Shown: positions 18,248 through 26,230 of the stretch, piece after piece
How positions within the stretch are numbered: the first letter of the stretch is position 1
Layout of the letters: every line of letters starts with the position of its first letter
DNA from: Pontixanthobacter sp. CEM42
GTDB lineage: Bacteria > Pseudomonadota > Alphaproteobacteria > Sphingomonadales > Sphingomonadaceae
Assembly (NCBI RefSeq): GCF_017812015.1
Contig: NZ_JADQTN010000001.1
Span: 288,501-352,500, forward strand
Reading direction: 5' to 3'
Length of the DNA stretch: 64,000 bases
The notes under the pieces: model-generated
Seen by the model: the letters and a program-made list of their open reading frames with translations, nothing else
What the model was told of the DNA's origin: nothing
Database searches by the model: none
Made by a program: the position numbers and the translations under genes

Positions 18248-21200
18248 TGAGTGAAGCTCCTGCCAAGAAATCAAAGCGGTCGCGCTTGTTCAAATGGACA
18301 GCCGGAATCGTGCTTGGCTTGCTACTTGTGATTGTAGCGGGCTTAGCGTTCTTCAACAGCCCGTTCGGCAAGCGCTTTATTGCTGATCAGATCGCTCAAG
18401 TCGCACCCGCATCCGGCCTAAGGTTCGAAGTCGGCCGGATTGAGGGCGATATCTTCGAAGATGCCATTCTGCATGATGTGACAGTGTCCGATCCCCAAGG
18501 CGAGTTTCTGACGATACCGGTCGTAGAACTGGATTGGCGGCCTGTGAGTTGGATCACAAGCGGCTTGGATATCCGCAATCTAACCGCGCGCCGCGGTACG
18601 TTGCTGCGGGTGCCAGAGCTCTTGCCGGGTGACCCGGACGCGCCGATCTTGCCGGATTTCGACATCCGCATCGACCGGTTCGAGATGGATAATCTGACGC
18701 TGGCAGCAGGCGTGGTCGGTGATAAAGAACAGCGTGTCGATATGCTGGTCAAGGCGGATATCCGCGATGGCCGCGTCTTTGCTGAGATTGATGGCGATCT
18801 GGGGGCCGAAGACGAGCTCTACGCGCTCATCGATGCGGAACCCGACGGCGACCGCTTCGATCTCAAGCTGGAGTATGATGCACCCGCTGACGGCGTGCTC
18901 GCCGGATTGATCGGAGCAGAGGTTGGCTATTCCGCCAAACTGGTCGGCGATGGGAGTTGGAGCAACTGGACCGGCAATTTCGTCGCACAGCGCGAGGAAG
19001 ATGCGATCGCCGCGTTCCGGATTACCAATGCTCGCGGGCAATATCGTGTGCTTGGGCAGGTCTATCCGTCTGAATTGGTCTCAGGCCTCACTGCCAACGC
19101 ATTCGGCGAAGCAGTGTCGCTCGATGCAAAAGGGACTTTGCTCGATAGCGTTCTCAACGGATCGGTGGAGGTTGAAGGTCGGGCATTCTTGGGGGCAGGT
19201 GAAGGCGCGATCGATTTAGCGGGCAACAGCTTCGACGATTTCACAGTTATCGCGCGGCTAACCGATCCCGATCTGCTCGGCGGTGGAATGCGGATCGAAG
19301 GCGGCAATCTGGCCGCTACACTGGATGGCGCCTTTCGCGATTTGGCCATCGAGCATATCCTCGCGGCTGATAGATTCGTAACGGGTGAGACGCGTATTGC
19401 CGATCTCCGTCAGCAAGGGACGGCCACCTATGACGGAGCGCATTGGACGCTCCCGCTGGGTACCAATATCGGCCGCATTGAAACCGGAAATGTGTTGGCC
19501 GATCCGCGGCTGGTCGGCGGAAGGCTGAATGGCACCGTGATCTATACCGGCAGACAGGTTTTGTCGGACAACCTCGCGATCACTTTCCCCGATGCGAATG
19601 CGCGGCTCTCTCTATTCGGCGATACGGGAACCGGAATGTACGCCTTGCGCGGGCCAGTCACTGCAAGCGGTCTGCCACTTGAGAATATCGGGATATTGAA
19701 CGGAACCGCCGATATCAATTTGCTGATCGGGAGCAATGCGCCTTGGGTGCTGCGCGCCGATTTCGATGGCCGGATACCGCGCGTGACCAATGACACGCTC
19801 GCCAATCTCGCCGGTCCGGACATTCGCCTGCGTGGCGGTATCTCGCTTGGCTCGGTCGCGCCCGTCGATTTCCGCAACGTCCGTCTAGCAGCAGAGAAAC
19901 TGTCGCTGGTTATGGATGGAAACGTTCGTGAAGGCAGCACCAGCATTACCGGCAACGGTACGCATCAAGACTACGGTGATTTCACCGTCGAAGCCGCTTT
20001 TGCAGATAGCGGGCCAACTGCGACTTTGGTGTTCGCCAGCCCGCTGCCAGCTGCTGGATTGGAAGATGTCCGCGTAGCGATTGCACCAAGCGAAGAGGGT
20101 TTCGATATTTCGACCGAAGGGCAGTCGCTGCTCGGTGCGTTCAACGGCGAACTTGGACTGATAGCGCCTGCCGATGGCCCGACGCAGTTGGCCATTCGCG
20201 AACTCAATATTTGGAAGACTGCTGTTGAAGGAAATCTGACGCTGGCAGTTGGCGGTGCCGATGGGAGGCTTACGCTCAGCGGTGGCGGTCTGGCCGGCCG
20301 GATCGGTTTGGCGACGCGCGACGGAGGGCAGGAGTTCTCATTCGAAATCGACGCTAACCGCGCGCAATTTGGGGGCGATACACCGATTTCGATTGCCAGC
20401 GCCGATTTGGAAGGGCGCGGCTATCTGAAAGAAGGTAACTCGACGGTCGAAGCCAACGTGGTGGGGCAGGGCTTCAGCTATGGGACGTTGTTCGTCGGCA
20501 GAATGGCTGCAACTGCAGAGCTGGAGAATGGCAGCGGCGTTGCAACGGCTTCGCTCGCCGGACGGCGGGGTAGCCGGTTCAACCTGCAACTCAATGCCGG
20601 GATCGAACCTGAGCGGATCGCTGTTGCTGGGCGAGGGGACTTCGCCGGCAAGCGCATCACCATGCCGAGGCGCGCAGTCTTGTCCAAGCAGGGCGACGGC
20701 GGCTGGCAGCTAGCGGATACCCAGATCACTTACGGCAATGGCGGATTGATTGCGTCGGGCGAATTTGGCGGCGGAACGACCAGAGTCGATCTGGCGCTGG
20801 AAGACATGCCTCTCTCGCTGGTTGATCTGGCGATTGCCGACATGGGGCTGGGCGGGACAATCTCTGGCTTGATCGATTTTCGCTCTGCAGCGGGCGGTTT
20901 GCCGTCAGGCAATGCGCGTGTGCAGATTGACAACCTCACGCGCTCTGGCCTCGTTCTTTCGTCGAAGCCGATTGATCTGGCGCTGGTTTCGAAGCTCTCG
21001 GCGAACGAATTGGAACTGCGCGCTGTTGCCGATGAAGGTGGCACGCGGCGCGGCCGAGTGCAGGCGCGGATCAGCGCATTGCCGCAGTCGGGCGGTCTCG
21101 TATCGCGGTTGCGTCGCGGAAATCTGTTCGGGCAATTGCGCTATAACGGGCCGGCTGCATCTTTGTGGCGGCTCGCCGTGATTGAAGCATTCGATCTGAC

Positions 21201-22407
21201 CGGTCCGTTGGCTGTGACTGCGAATGTGAGCGGCACAATCGCCGATCCGAGCGTCCGTGGTTCGCTGCAGAGCAACGATCTCCGCGTGCAAAGCGCACTG
21301 TCTGGTACCGACATCCAAAATATGTCTGTTCGCGGCAGTTTCTCTGGTTCCCGCCTCCGGCTTTCCCGTTTCTCCGGGAAGACGGCGAATGGTGGCAGTG
21401 TGTCGGGCAGCGGTACCATTGACCTTGTCGATCTGGGTGAACGCGGTCCGGCGCTTGATATCAAAGTTGCGGCGAAGAATGCGAGGCTGCTCAACGCCAA
21501 CGGTATCGATGCCACCATCACTGGCCCGCTGCGGCTGATATCAAACGGTATTGGCGGTACCATCGCCGGACGTGTGCAGGTTGACCTTGCGGCATGGGCG
21601 CTGGGCAGCGCGGCGGAGCAAGCGGGACTGCCGCAAATCAAAACTCGCGAGATTAATATTCCCGCCGATATTGCCCCGGCCAGAGCGCGTTATCGTCCGT
21701 GGCGCTATATGATTGATGCCAAAGCCAACAGCCGGGTCGATGTCGATGGCTTGGGCCTCGATAGCGAGTGGAGCGCGGATATCCGGCTGCGCGGAACAAC
21801 CGACGATCCGCGAATGGGCGGTGAGGCACGGGTGGTGCGCGGCTATTACAGTTTTGCCGGAACCCGTTTTGAACTGACGCGCGGGCGGATCGACTTTAAC
21901 GAGAATGAACCGATTGATCCGCGCCTCGATATCGTTGCCGAAACCGACAGAACTGGGCTCAGCGTCGAAGTCGCGGTGCAGGGCAACGCTCTAACGCCGG
22001 AGATCACTTTCAGCTCGACCCCTGCTTTGCCTGAGGAGGAAATCCTGTCGCGTCTGCTGTTCGGCGGCTCGATCACTGAACTCTCGGCCACCGATGCGCT
22101 GCAATTGGGCACCGCACTGGCCAGCCTGCGCGGTGGAGCGGGGCTTGATCCGATCAACGCCTTGCGCACCGCAATCGGGCTGGACCGGCTCAGGATCGTC
22201 AGCGCCGATCCCGCTTTGAACAGAGGCACCGGTGTGGCGATTGGCAAGAATATTGGCCGGCGTTTCTATGTTGAACTCATCACCGACGGGCGCGGTTATA
22301 GCGCGACCGAGGCAGAGTTCCGGATCACCAGTTGGCTGTCTCTGCTCGCCAATGTTTCCACTTTGGGCCGTGAAAGCGTAGTGGCCGAGATCAGTCGCGA
22401 TTACTGA
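18247..22407 (+). CDS. tamB: Translocation and assembly module protein TamB (DUF490)
   Basis: 1386 residues, within the usual size range of the family. An N-terminal signal-anchor helix (WTAGIVLGLLLVIVAGLAFF, about 17-36) tethers a very long beta-rich periplasmic body to the inner membrane. The C-terminal DUF490 region (about 1060-1386) contains the typical VRGYYSFAGTRFELTRGRI and LDIVAETDRTGLSVEVAVQG, and ends NVSTLGRESVVAEISRDY. TamB works with TamA and is also linked to phospholipid transport to the outer membrane. Its stop overlaps the convergent small gene by 7 bases. Confidence 0.95.
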   Translation: MSEAPAKKSKRSRLFKWTAGIVLGLLLVIVAGLAFFNSPFGKRFIADQIAQVAPASGLRFEVGRIEGDIFEDAILHDVTVSDPQGEFLTIPVVELDWRPVSWITSGLDIRNLTARRGTLLRVPELLPGDPDAPILPDFDIRIDRFEMDNLTLAAGVVGDKEQRVDMLVKADIRDGRVFAEIDGDLGAEDELYALIDAEPDGDRFDLKLEYDAPADGVLAGLIGAEVGYSAKLVGDGSWSNWTGNFVAQREEDAIAAFRITNARGQYRVLGQVYPSELVSGLTANAFGEAVSLDAKGTLLDSVLNGSVEVEGRAFLGAGEGAIDLAGNSFDDFTVIARLTDPDLLGGGMRIEGGNLAATLDGAFRDLAIEHILAADRFVTGETRIADLRQQGTATYDGAHWTLPLGTNIGRIETGNVLADPRLVGGRLNGTVIYTGRQVLSDNLAITFPDANARLSLFGDTGTGMYALRGPVTASGLPLENIGILNGTADINLLIGSNAPWVLRADFDGRIPRVTNDTLANLAGPDIRLRGGISLGSVAPVDFRNVRLAAEKLSLVMDGNVREGSTSITGNGTHQDYGDFTVEAAFADSGPTATLVFASPLPAAGLEDVRVAIAPSEEGFDISTEGQSLLGAFNGELGLIAPADGPTQLAIRELNIWKTAVEGNLTLAVGGADGRLTLSGGGLAGRIGLATRDGGQEFSFEIDANRAQFGGDTPISIASADLEGRGYLKEGNSTVEANVVGQGFSYGTLFVGRMAATAELENGSGVATASLAGRRGSRFNLQLNAGIEPERIAVAGRGDFAGKRITMPRRAVLSKQGDGGWQLADTQITYGNGGLIASGEFGGGTTRVDLALEDMPLSLVDLAIADMGLGGTISGLIDFRSAAGGLPSGNARVQIDNLTRSGLVLSSKPIDLALVSKLSANELELRAVADEGGTRRGRVQARISALPQSGGLVSRLRRGNLFGQLRYNGPAASLWRLAVIEAFDLTGPLAVTANVSGTIADPSVRGSLQSNDLRVQSALSGTDIQNMSVRGSFSGSRLRLSRFSGKTANGGSVSGSGTIDLVDLGERGPALDIKVAAKNARLLNANGIDATITGPLRLISNGIGGTIAGRVQVDLAAWALGSAAEQAGLPQIKTREINIPADIAPARARYRPWRYMIDAKANSRVDVDGLGLDSEWSADIRLRGTTDDPRMGGEARVVRGYYSFAGTRFELTRGRIDFNENEPIDPRLDIVAETDRTGLSVEVAVQGNALTPEITFSSTPALPEEEILSRLLFGGSITELSATDALQLGTALASLRGGAGLDPINALRTAIGLDRLRIVSADPALNRGTGVAIGKNIGRRFYVELITDGRGYSATEAEFRITSWLSLLANVSTLGRESVVAEISRDY

Positions 22408-22784
22408 CTGCTTTTGGCTTCCAGTGCGTCGAGCCGCTGGTCATGCTCCTGATCTTTGAGCCGCGATTGCTCGGAATAGAGGTCTTGCCCGTCCATCCAA
22501 CCACCGCGTTGGGTCAGTTCGCTTTGCATATTCTGCGATACTACCACCAGCATTGCGATGTTCTCGGTTAGCTTGTCGATCTTTTCGCTATTGGTATTCG
22601 CGGTCGAGCTGGCCTGCGAAATCTGGAGCATAATGAGTGAAAATCCGCCGACGATTAAAATGCTGAATGCGGCAATGCCCAGCTTGATCCAGAGATCGGC
22701 CTGAACCTTTGCGCTGAGCCCGAGGCGTTCGGGTTTTAGTGCTTCCAGTATGGCAGATGCATCGGGCGAGAGCGGCGCGTTCAT
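22401..22784 (-). CDS. Single-helix membrane protein with C-terminal coiled coil, partner of the lysozyme gene
   Basis: 127 residues: a soluble N-terminus (MNAPLSPDASAILEALKPER), one transmembrane helix (about 33-56, KLGIAAFSILIVGGFSLIML), then a heptad-like stretch (NTNSEKIDKLTENIAMLVVVSQNM) and a charged end (RLDALEAKSSQ). The start ATG overlaps the lysozyme stop by four bases (ATGA), so the two are cotranslated. This plan resembles phage holin/antiholin or spanin-type accessory proteins encoded beside endolysins, but no family is recognised. It could equally be a membrane anchor for the enzyme. Confidence 0.65.
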   Translation of the reverse strand: MNAPLSPDASAILEALKPERLGLSAKVQADLWIKLGIAAFSILIVGGFSLIMLQISQASSTANTNSEKIDKLTENIAMLVVVSQNMQSELTQRGGWMDGQDLYSEQSRLKDQEHDQRLDALEAKSSQ

Positions 22785-23422
22785 GCAGGCTTCCCGTAAA
22801 GCTTGGCCTCTGCGTTACGGCGCCGGGTCAGCCCTTTCATCACCCGGCCGCCCGCGCGGTTCCAACGGGAAAATTCGCGCAAGGCGGCGGCATAGTCGCC
22901 GGCTTTGTGGCGTTTTGTGAGGGTAGCCCGACCAATCGCGCCGGTGTTGTAGTGAAAGCTTACCAACGCGTCGAACTGGTTCTGTGTGACGGGCGCACCG
23001 TCCAGCGCGCGCGCAACATCGTCGGCGTAGCGAACGAGATCGCGCTCTAAGCGCTCGTCGCATTCCGCGCGCGTCCACGCTGTTCCGGGGCCAATCCGGC
23101 CTTGGCCATCCAGTCCCGGGCCAGTTGCGCCCCAGCCGATTGTCCACGGATCACCGCCGGTTCCGGGGTCAGGATAGGCCTCCACCATCCCGTCGCTGCG
23201 TAGTCGTGCGCAGCCTTCAAATTGCTTGATCAATGCGATTCCCCGCGCGCCAATCCTACACGATGGAACACTTGGAACAGGGTCCAGAGATGAATTATCC
23301 GATACGGCGGTTGCCTCATCAATTGCCCGGTCCAGAGCATCGACTTTGCTCTGTTTGAAGCCTCTGCCAAGCATTTGGCGAACGGCGGCGAAGATAGCGG
23401 AGCGGTTGAGTGTTTGGGACAT
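22781..23422 (-). CDS. GH24 lysozyme (phage-type muramidase)
   Basis: 213 residues from ATG 23422; a TTG at 23458 would add 12. Residues 1-55 are a non-catalytic lead (MSQTLNRSAIFAAVRQMLGR) with no clear signal peptide. The GH24 domain starts GIALIKQFEG (catalytic E69) and continues AYPDPGTGGDPWTIGWGAT, equivalent to the E-D-T catalytic signature of T4-type lysozymes. VTQNQFDALVSFHYNTGAIG and FSRWNRAGGRVMKGLTRRRNAE are the standard distal motifs. It is coupled to the one-helix membrane protein and divergent from the XRE regulator. No capsid, tail or integrase gene is nearby. Confidence 0.9.
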   Translation of the reverse strand: MSQTLNRSAIFAAVRQMLGRGFKQSKVDALDRAIDEATAVSDNSSLDPVPSVPSCRIGARGIALIKQFEGCARLRSDGMVEAYPDPGTGGDPWTIGWGATGPGLDGQGRIGPGTAWTRAECDERLERDLVRYADDVARALDGAPVTQNQFDALVSFHYNTGAIGRATLTKRHKAGDYAAALREFSRWNRAGGRVMKGLTRRRNAEAKLYGKPA

Positions 23423-23537
23423 GGGGGCCTCGTTGAGTCGGGTAAGGAGACCGGACAATTAGGCAGGAAGATGCCGAGTAGGAAAATTGTTTTTTGCGCA
23501 AGCCACCGGGAGGCATCCGTTATCGGCTGGCCCAAAT

Positions 23538-23591
23538 CTGTAAAGAGCTCTTGACTGACAAGAGTTCTTTACAGTAAAGAGATCTTTACAG
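23538..23591. promoter_or_regulatory. Palindromic operator array at the lysozyme / XRE divergence
   Basis: CTGTAAAGA (23538-23546) is mirrored by TCTTTACAG (23566-23574), and inside them CTCTTG (23548-23553) by CAAGAG (23559-23564), giving a 37-bp palindrome with one mismatch. GTAAAGA (23574-23580) and TCTTTAC (23583-23589) form a second, compact palindrome sharing its first base with the previous site. A possible -35 hexamer TTGACT (23551-23556) lies inside the first palindrome. The half-site GTAAAGA therefore occurs four times in 54 bases, 18 bases before the XRE start. Likely autoregulatory. Confidence 0.75.
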
Positions 23592-23608
23592 GTAATAAGG
23601 ATGATTCG

Positions 23609-23824
23609 GTGCTCAATCGATTAAAAGAATACCGCGAGGGGCGGGGCTGGAGCCAAGGTGCTCTTGCTAAATTGCTTGGCGTGTCACGCCAAACGATCAA
23701 CGCGGTGGAGACCGACAAATATGATCCCAGCCTGCCGCTGGCGCTGCGCATGGCGAAGCTTTTTGAAGTGAGCGTGCCAGAGCTATTCATTGATGATTGG
23801 GAACCCGAAGAAGGAGCAGAATGA
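23609..23824 (+). CDS. XRE-family HTH transcriptional regulator
   Basis: 71 residues, essentially a lone helix-turn-helix domain. The GTG start at 23609 has AAGGA at 23597-23601. The HTH is WSQGALAKLLGVSRQTINAVE (about residues 14-34), followed by the usual Y-x-P-S-L-x-L-A-x-x-(I/M)-A-x-x-F segment. This is the short YozG-like type often encoded in front of a membrane protein. A palindromic array directly upstream and a four-base overlap with the membrane protein gene suggest a self-regulated operon. Confidence 0.93.
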   Translation: MLNRLKEYREGRGWSQGALAKLLGVSRQTINAVETDKYDPSLPLALRMAKLFEVSVPELFIDDWEPEEGAE

Positions 23825-24483
23825 TGTCCGAACAAACCCGCGGCCAAACACAAGAACGAACCCTCATGAAGAAATTCGGTATTCCGATGATTGCAGGCGC
23901 AGTCGCCGGCTTTATTGCTTCCTTTGCAATCGTAACGGTAATGAACCGCGGGGCTTTCGGCGATCTCGATGCATCGCGTGAAGTCGCGATGCTCGTCGCC
24001 GTTCTCTATGTGATTACCGGCGCTTCAGTATTGATCGGGGCCTTCAGCCCGGCGCTCGGTTCGCGCTTCCTCAATGTCGAAGATGCCGATGAATTGCGCG
24101 AGCAGAAGACGATGCTGACATATTCAGCGATTGGCATGTTCGCTCTCGCAGGAGCGCTGGCTTTGGCGGCGCTTGCAGCTCCGGTTGGTCCGGTGCCAGC
24201 GACTATTGCGGTGACCGGCTTTGCGATGATGCTGTTGCTCACATGGTTCACGGGAAAGCGGCAGGAACAGCATATGGACGAATTGATGAAAGCTGTCTCG
24301 CGGGACACAGCTGCAACGGCTTTCTATCTGGTATTTCTTATCGGCGGAACGTGGGCTCTGTTGGGGCATGTCGGGTGGACCGCAGCTCCGAAGGCGCTCG
24401 ACTGGCTTACGATGTTCGTCGTGCTGATGCTCGTTGCGTCTTTCTGGGCCGCTGGGAAACGCGGGATGCTCAACCGCCGTTGA
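23821..24483 (+). CDS. Multi-helix membrane protein, partner of the XRE regulator
   Basis: 220 residues from ATG 23821, which overlaps the XRE stop and has AAGGAG five to six bases upstream. About six hydrophobic segments can be read: IPMIAGAVAGFIASFAIVTV, AMLVAVLYVITGASVLIGAF, YSAIGMFALAGALALAALAA, TIAVTGFAMMLLLTWF, TAFYLVFLIGGTWALLGHV and LDWLTMFVVLMLVASFWAAG. No family is recognised. A short XRE regulator followed directly by a small polytopic protein is a common bacterial gene pair of poorly known role, possibly membrane-state sensing. Confidence 0.8.
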   Translation: MMSEQTRGQTQERTLMKKFGIPMIAGAVAGFIASFAIVTVMNRGAFGDLDASREVAMLVAVLYVITGASVLIGAFSPALGSRFLNVEDADELREQKTMLTYSAIGMFALAGALALAALAAPVGPVPATIAVTGFAMMLLLTWFTGKRQEQHMDELMKAVSRDTAATAFYLVFLIGGTWALLGHVGWTAAPKALDWLTMFVVLMLVASFWAAGKRGMLNRR

Positions 24484-24514
24484 CGGGCAGGGCGCTCGGC
24501 GGCACAGGTCTGCA

Positions 24515-25273
24515 ATGCCGTTCTTCACGCCTAAACCGCCGATTACCAAGGATGAGTTCGACTGGTTGATTGCGTGTTTTGCTTGGCTGCGGACGGTACT
24601 GGATGATCGCGGAGTGACGCCGCAATTCGTGCTGCCGGGCCATCCGATGTTGGACAGCGCACGAACAGCGAATGAGCTGTTCGATGCGGTCAAGATCCTT
24701 GCCGGCATGGAGCAATGGCCGTGCCGGTTGGAGAAGGTCGATGATGATTTCGATCCGGGCGACATCCGTATCCAGCAGGAGGGCAACAGCGCTTGCGGGA
24801 CATTCTCGGTTGAAGATGGCGAGGCGGTGATCCGGTACAGCGACAGCATGTTGCAAAAGCCCGACGCGCTGACCGCCACTTTTGCGCATGAGCTGTGCCA
24901 CTATCTCTTGTGCAATGCGGGCGATCCGCCGGGTGGACCCGATTTGATTGAGCATTCCACCGATTGCGCGGCCGCCTATATCGGCTTCGGTGTGTTCCTA
25001 GCCAATGGCGCGCGCGAGTTTGCGCAATTCAATGACGGTGAATGGTCAGGCTGGCGGGCATCGACAACCGGTTATCTCTCCGAGCAGGCTCTAGTCACAG
25101 CGACCGCAATTTTCGCGCAGTTGCATGGCCATGATCTCGCGGGCGCTGAGATTGCGCTCAAGCCCTATTTGCAAAAGGACTTGCGCAAAGCGGTGAAGGC
25201 CGTGCGGCACGCGCACCCGGATGTCTTGCAGTCGCTCGATGGCGTGAATCTGCTCGACTGGAATTACGAGTAG
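24515..25273 (+). CDS. Predicted zinc metallopeptidase-like protein (HExxH)
   Basis: 252 residues. The motif HELCHYLLCN places H125, E126 and H129 as a zinc site, with E/D candidates for the third ligand in LIEHSTDCAAAYIGFGVFLA about 20 residues on. That spacing (HEL-x-HYLL, then E-x-x-x-D-x-x-A-A) is reminiscent of ImmA/IrrE-type metallopeptidases, which cleave XRE repressors; the link is my inference, as the rest of the protein is not recognised. It starts 31 bases after the membrane protein on the same strand, so XRE, membrane protein and HExxH protein may form one operon. Confidence 0.65.
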   Translation: MPFFTPKPPITKDEFDWLIACFAWLRTVLDDRGVTPQFVLPGHPMLDSARTANELFDAVKILAGMEQWPCRLEKVDDDFDPGDIRIQQEGNSACGTFSVEDGEAVIRYSDSMLQKPDALTATFAHELCHYLLCNAGDPPGGPDLIEHSTDCAAAYIGFGVFLANGAREFAQFNDGEWSGWRASTTGYLSEQALVTATAIFAQLHGHDLAGAEIALKPYLQKDLRKAVKAVRHAHPDVLQSLDGVNLLDWNYE

Positions 25274-25296
25274 TACCGCCGTGTTAAGCGGCTACC

Positions 25297-25824
25297 TCAA
25301 TTCTGTGCTTGCACTTCTTTCTTTCGATCCCGGCGGAATGTGTCGTGACAGCTTGAGCATGTCTCACGCACCAGTGCCCATTGCGCTTTGAATGCGTCGG
25401 CGTCTCCGGATGCGGCAATGTCTGCTAGACTCGTTGCACGCTTCGCGTAGAGCCCTGCGATCCGTTCGAACTCCTCGCGCTCGGACCAGACGGTTGGGAG
25501 CGCGTTGGTCTCCTCGTTGACTGAACCCTCGGGAAACATGCCCGGCAATGCCTTGGCCCATCCAGCGAGCGCGCGCGCGGAGAACGCTAGTCCTTTCACA
25601 TCGCCGCCGCTGTTCATCACCCCGAACATGCCGCCGAATAGCCCAGCTGACATCCAATAGCCTGCGCGCCGGCCAGCCACGAGGTCATCAACACTCATCT
25701 CTACCGCGGGTTGATGCGCGGCTGCTTGCGGAGCGGGCTGCGCGATGTCACCATGCTTTGCCGAGACTGCCGAGGTGAGTGCAAGCGAAGCAGACAGTAT
25801 GAGAATGAGCGATTGCGGCTTCAT
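25297..25824 (-). CDS. Cytochrome c' (class II c-type cytochrome)
   Basis: 175 residues. A Sec signal peptide (1-22) is followed by a four-helix-bundle-like mature part with the heme-attachment motif CSSCH at 156-160, close to the C-terminus, as in class II cytochromes c (cytochrome c' / c-556). It is periplasmic. Cytochromes c' bind NO or act in electron transfer; here the role is unknown. It is divergent from a padR gene and shares its upstream region, so PadR may control it. The window also has ccmA and ccmB for heme export. Confidence 0.88.
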   Translation of the reverse strand: MKPQSLILILSASLALTSAVSAKHGDIAQPAPQAAAHQPAVEMSVDDLVAGRRAGYWMSAGLFGGMFGVMNSGGDVKGLAFSARALAGWAKALPGMFPEGSVNEETNALPTVWSEREEFERIAGLYAKRATSLADIAASGDADAFKAQWALVRETCSSCHDTFRRDRKKEVQAQN

Positions 25825-25866
25825 GGATATCCTCCGAGATCAGGTTGCATTTATCAGATTAATTTA

Positions 25867-25881
25867 TACTACAATGTAGTA
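25867..25881. promoter_or_regulatory. PadR-type operator palindrome
   Basis: TACTAC-AAT-GTAGTA, a perfect inverted repeat 10 bases upstream of the padR start and 42 bases upstream of the divergent cytochrome c' start. Sites with TACTAC/GTAGTA arms are known for autoregulated PadR-family repressors. Its position would block translation-proximal transcription of padR and could also control the cytochrome gene. Confidence 0.7.
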
Positions 25882-25891
25882 CATATAGGAT

Positions 25892-26230
25892 ATGGACGTG
25901 GAATCCAATAAGAATCTGGGCGAGTTCGAGATGCTGGTGCTGGCGGCCATCCTGCGGCAGGGCGGTGACGCGTACGGTGTTAGCATCAAGCAGGATATCG
26001 AAGCGCGCGCTGATCGGTCGCCGTCATTGGGCGCGCTTTACGCAACTCTTGCGCGGCTGGAGAAGAAGCAGCTGGTGCGCTCCACAATGGGCGAAGCAAC
26101 GAAAGAGCGCGGCGGGCGGGCCAAGCGCCTCTACACCATTGAGCCGCTCGGGCAGCGTTTGCTTGAGCAGTCTATCTTGGCGCTGCGCAATATGACCGAT
26201 GGATTGGTTTCATGGAGGTTTGGCGTGTGA
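25892..26230 (+). CDS. PadR-family transcriptional regulator
   Basis: 112 residues, a lone winged-helix PadR domain: LGEFEMLVLAAILRQGGDAYGVSI begins the DNA-binding helix set, and LGALYATLARLEKKQLVRS is the recognition helix and wing lead-in. The next gene overlaps it by four bases (GTGA), and the pair PadR plus a protein with an N-terminal permease-prefix region is a known genome association. The palindrome immediately upstream supports autoregulation. Confidence 0.93.
   Translation: MDVESNKNLGEFEMLVLAAILRQGGDAYGVSIKQDIEARADRSPSLGALYATLARLEKKQLVRSTMGEATKERGGRAKRLYTIEPLGQRLLEQSILALRNMTDGLVSWRFGV

Noticed and set aside
22401-23422. Prophage
   Set aside because: Only a lysozyme and one small membrane protein are present; no integrase, terminase, capsid or tail gene and no attachment-site repeats were seen around them.
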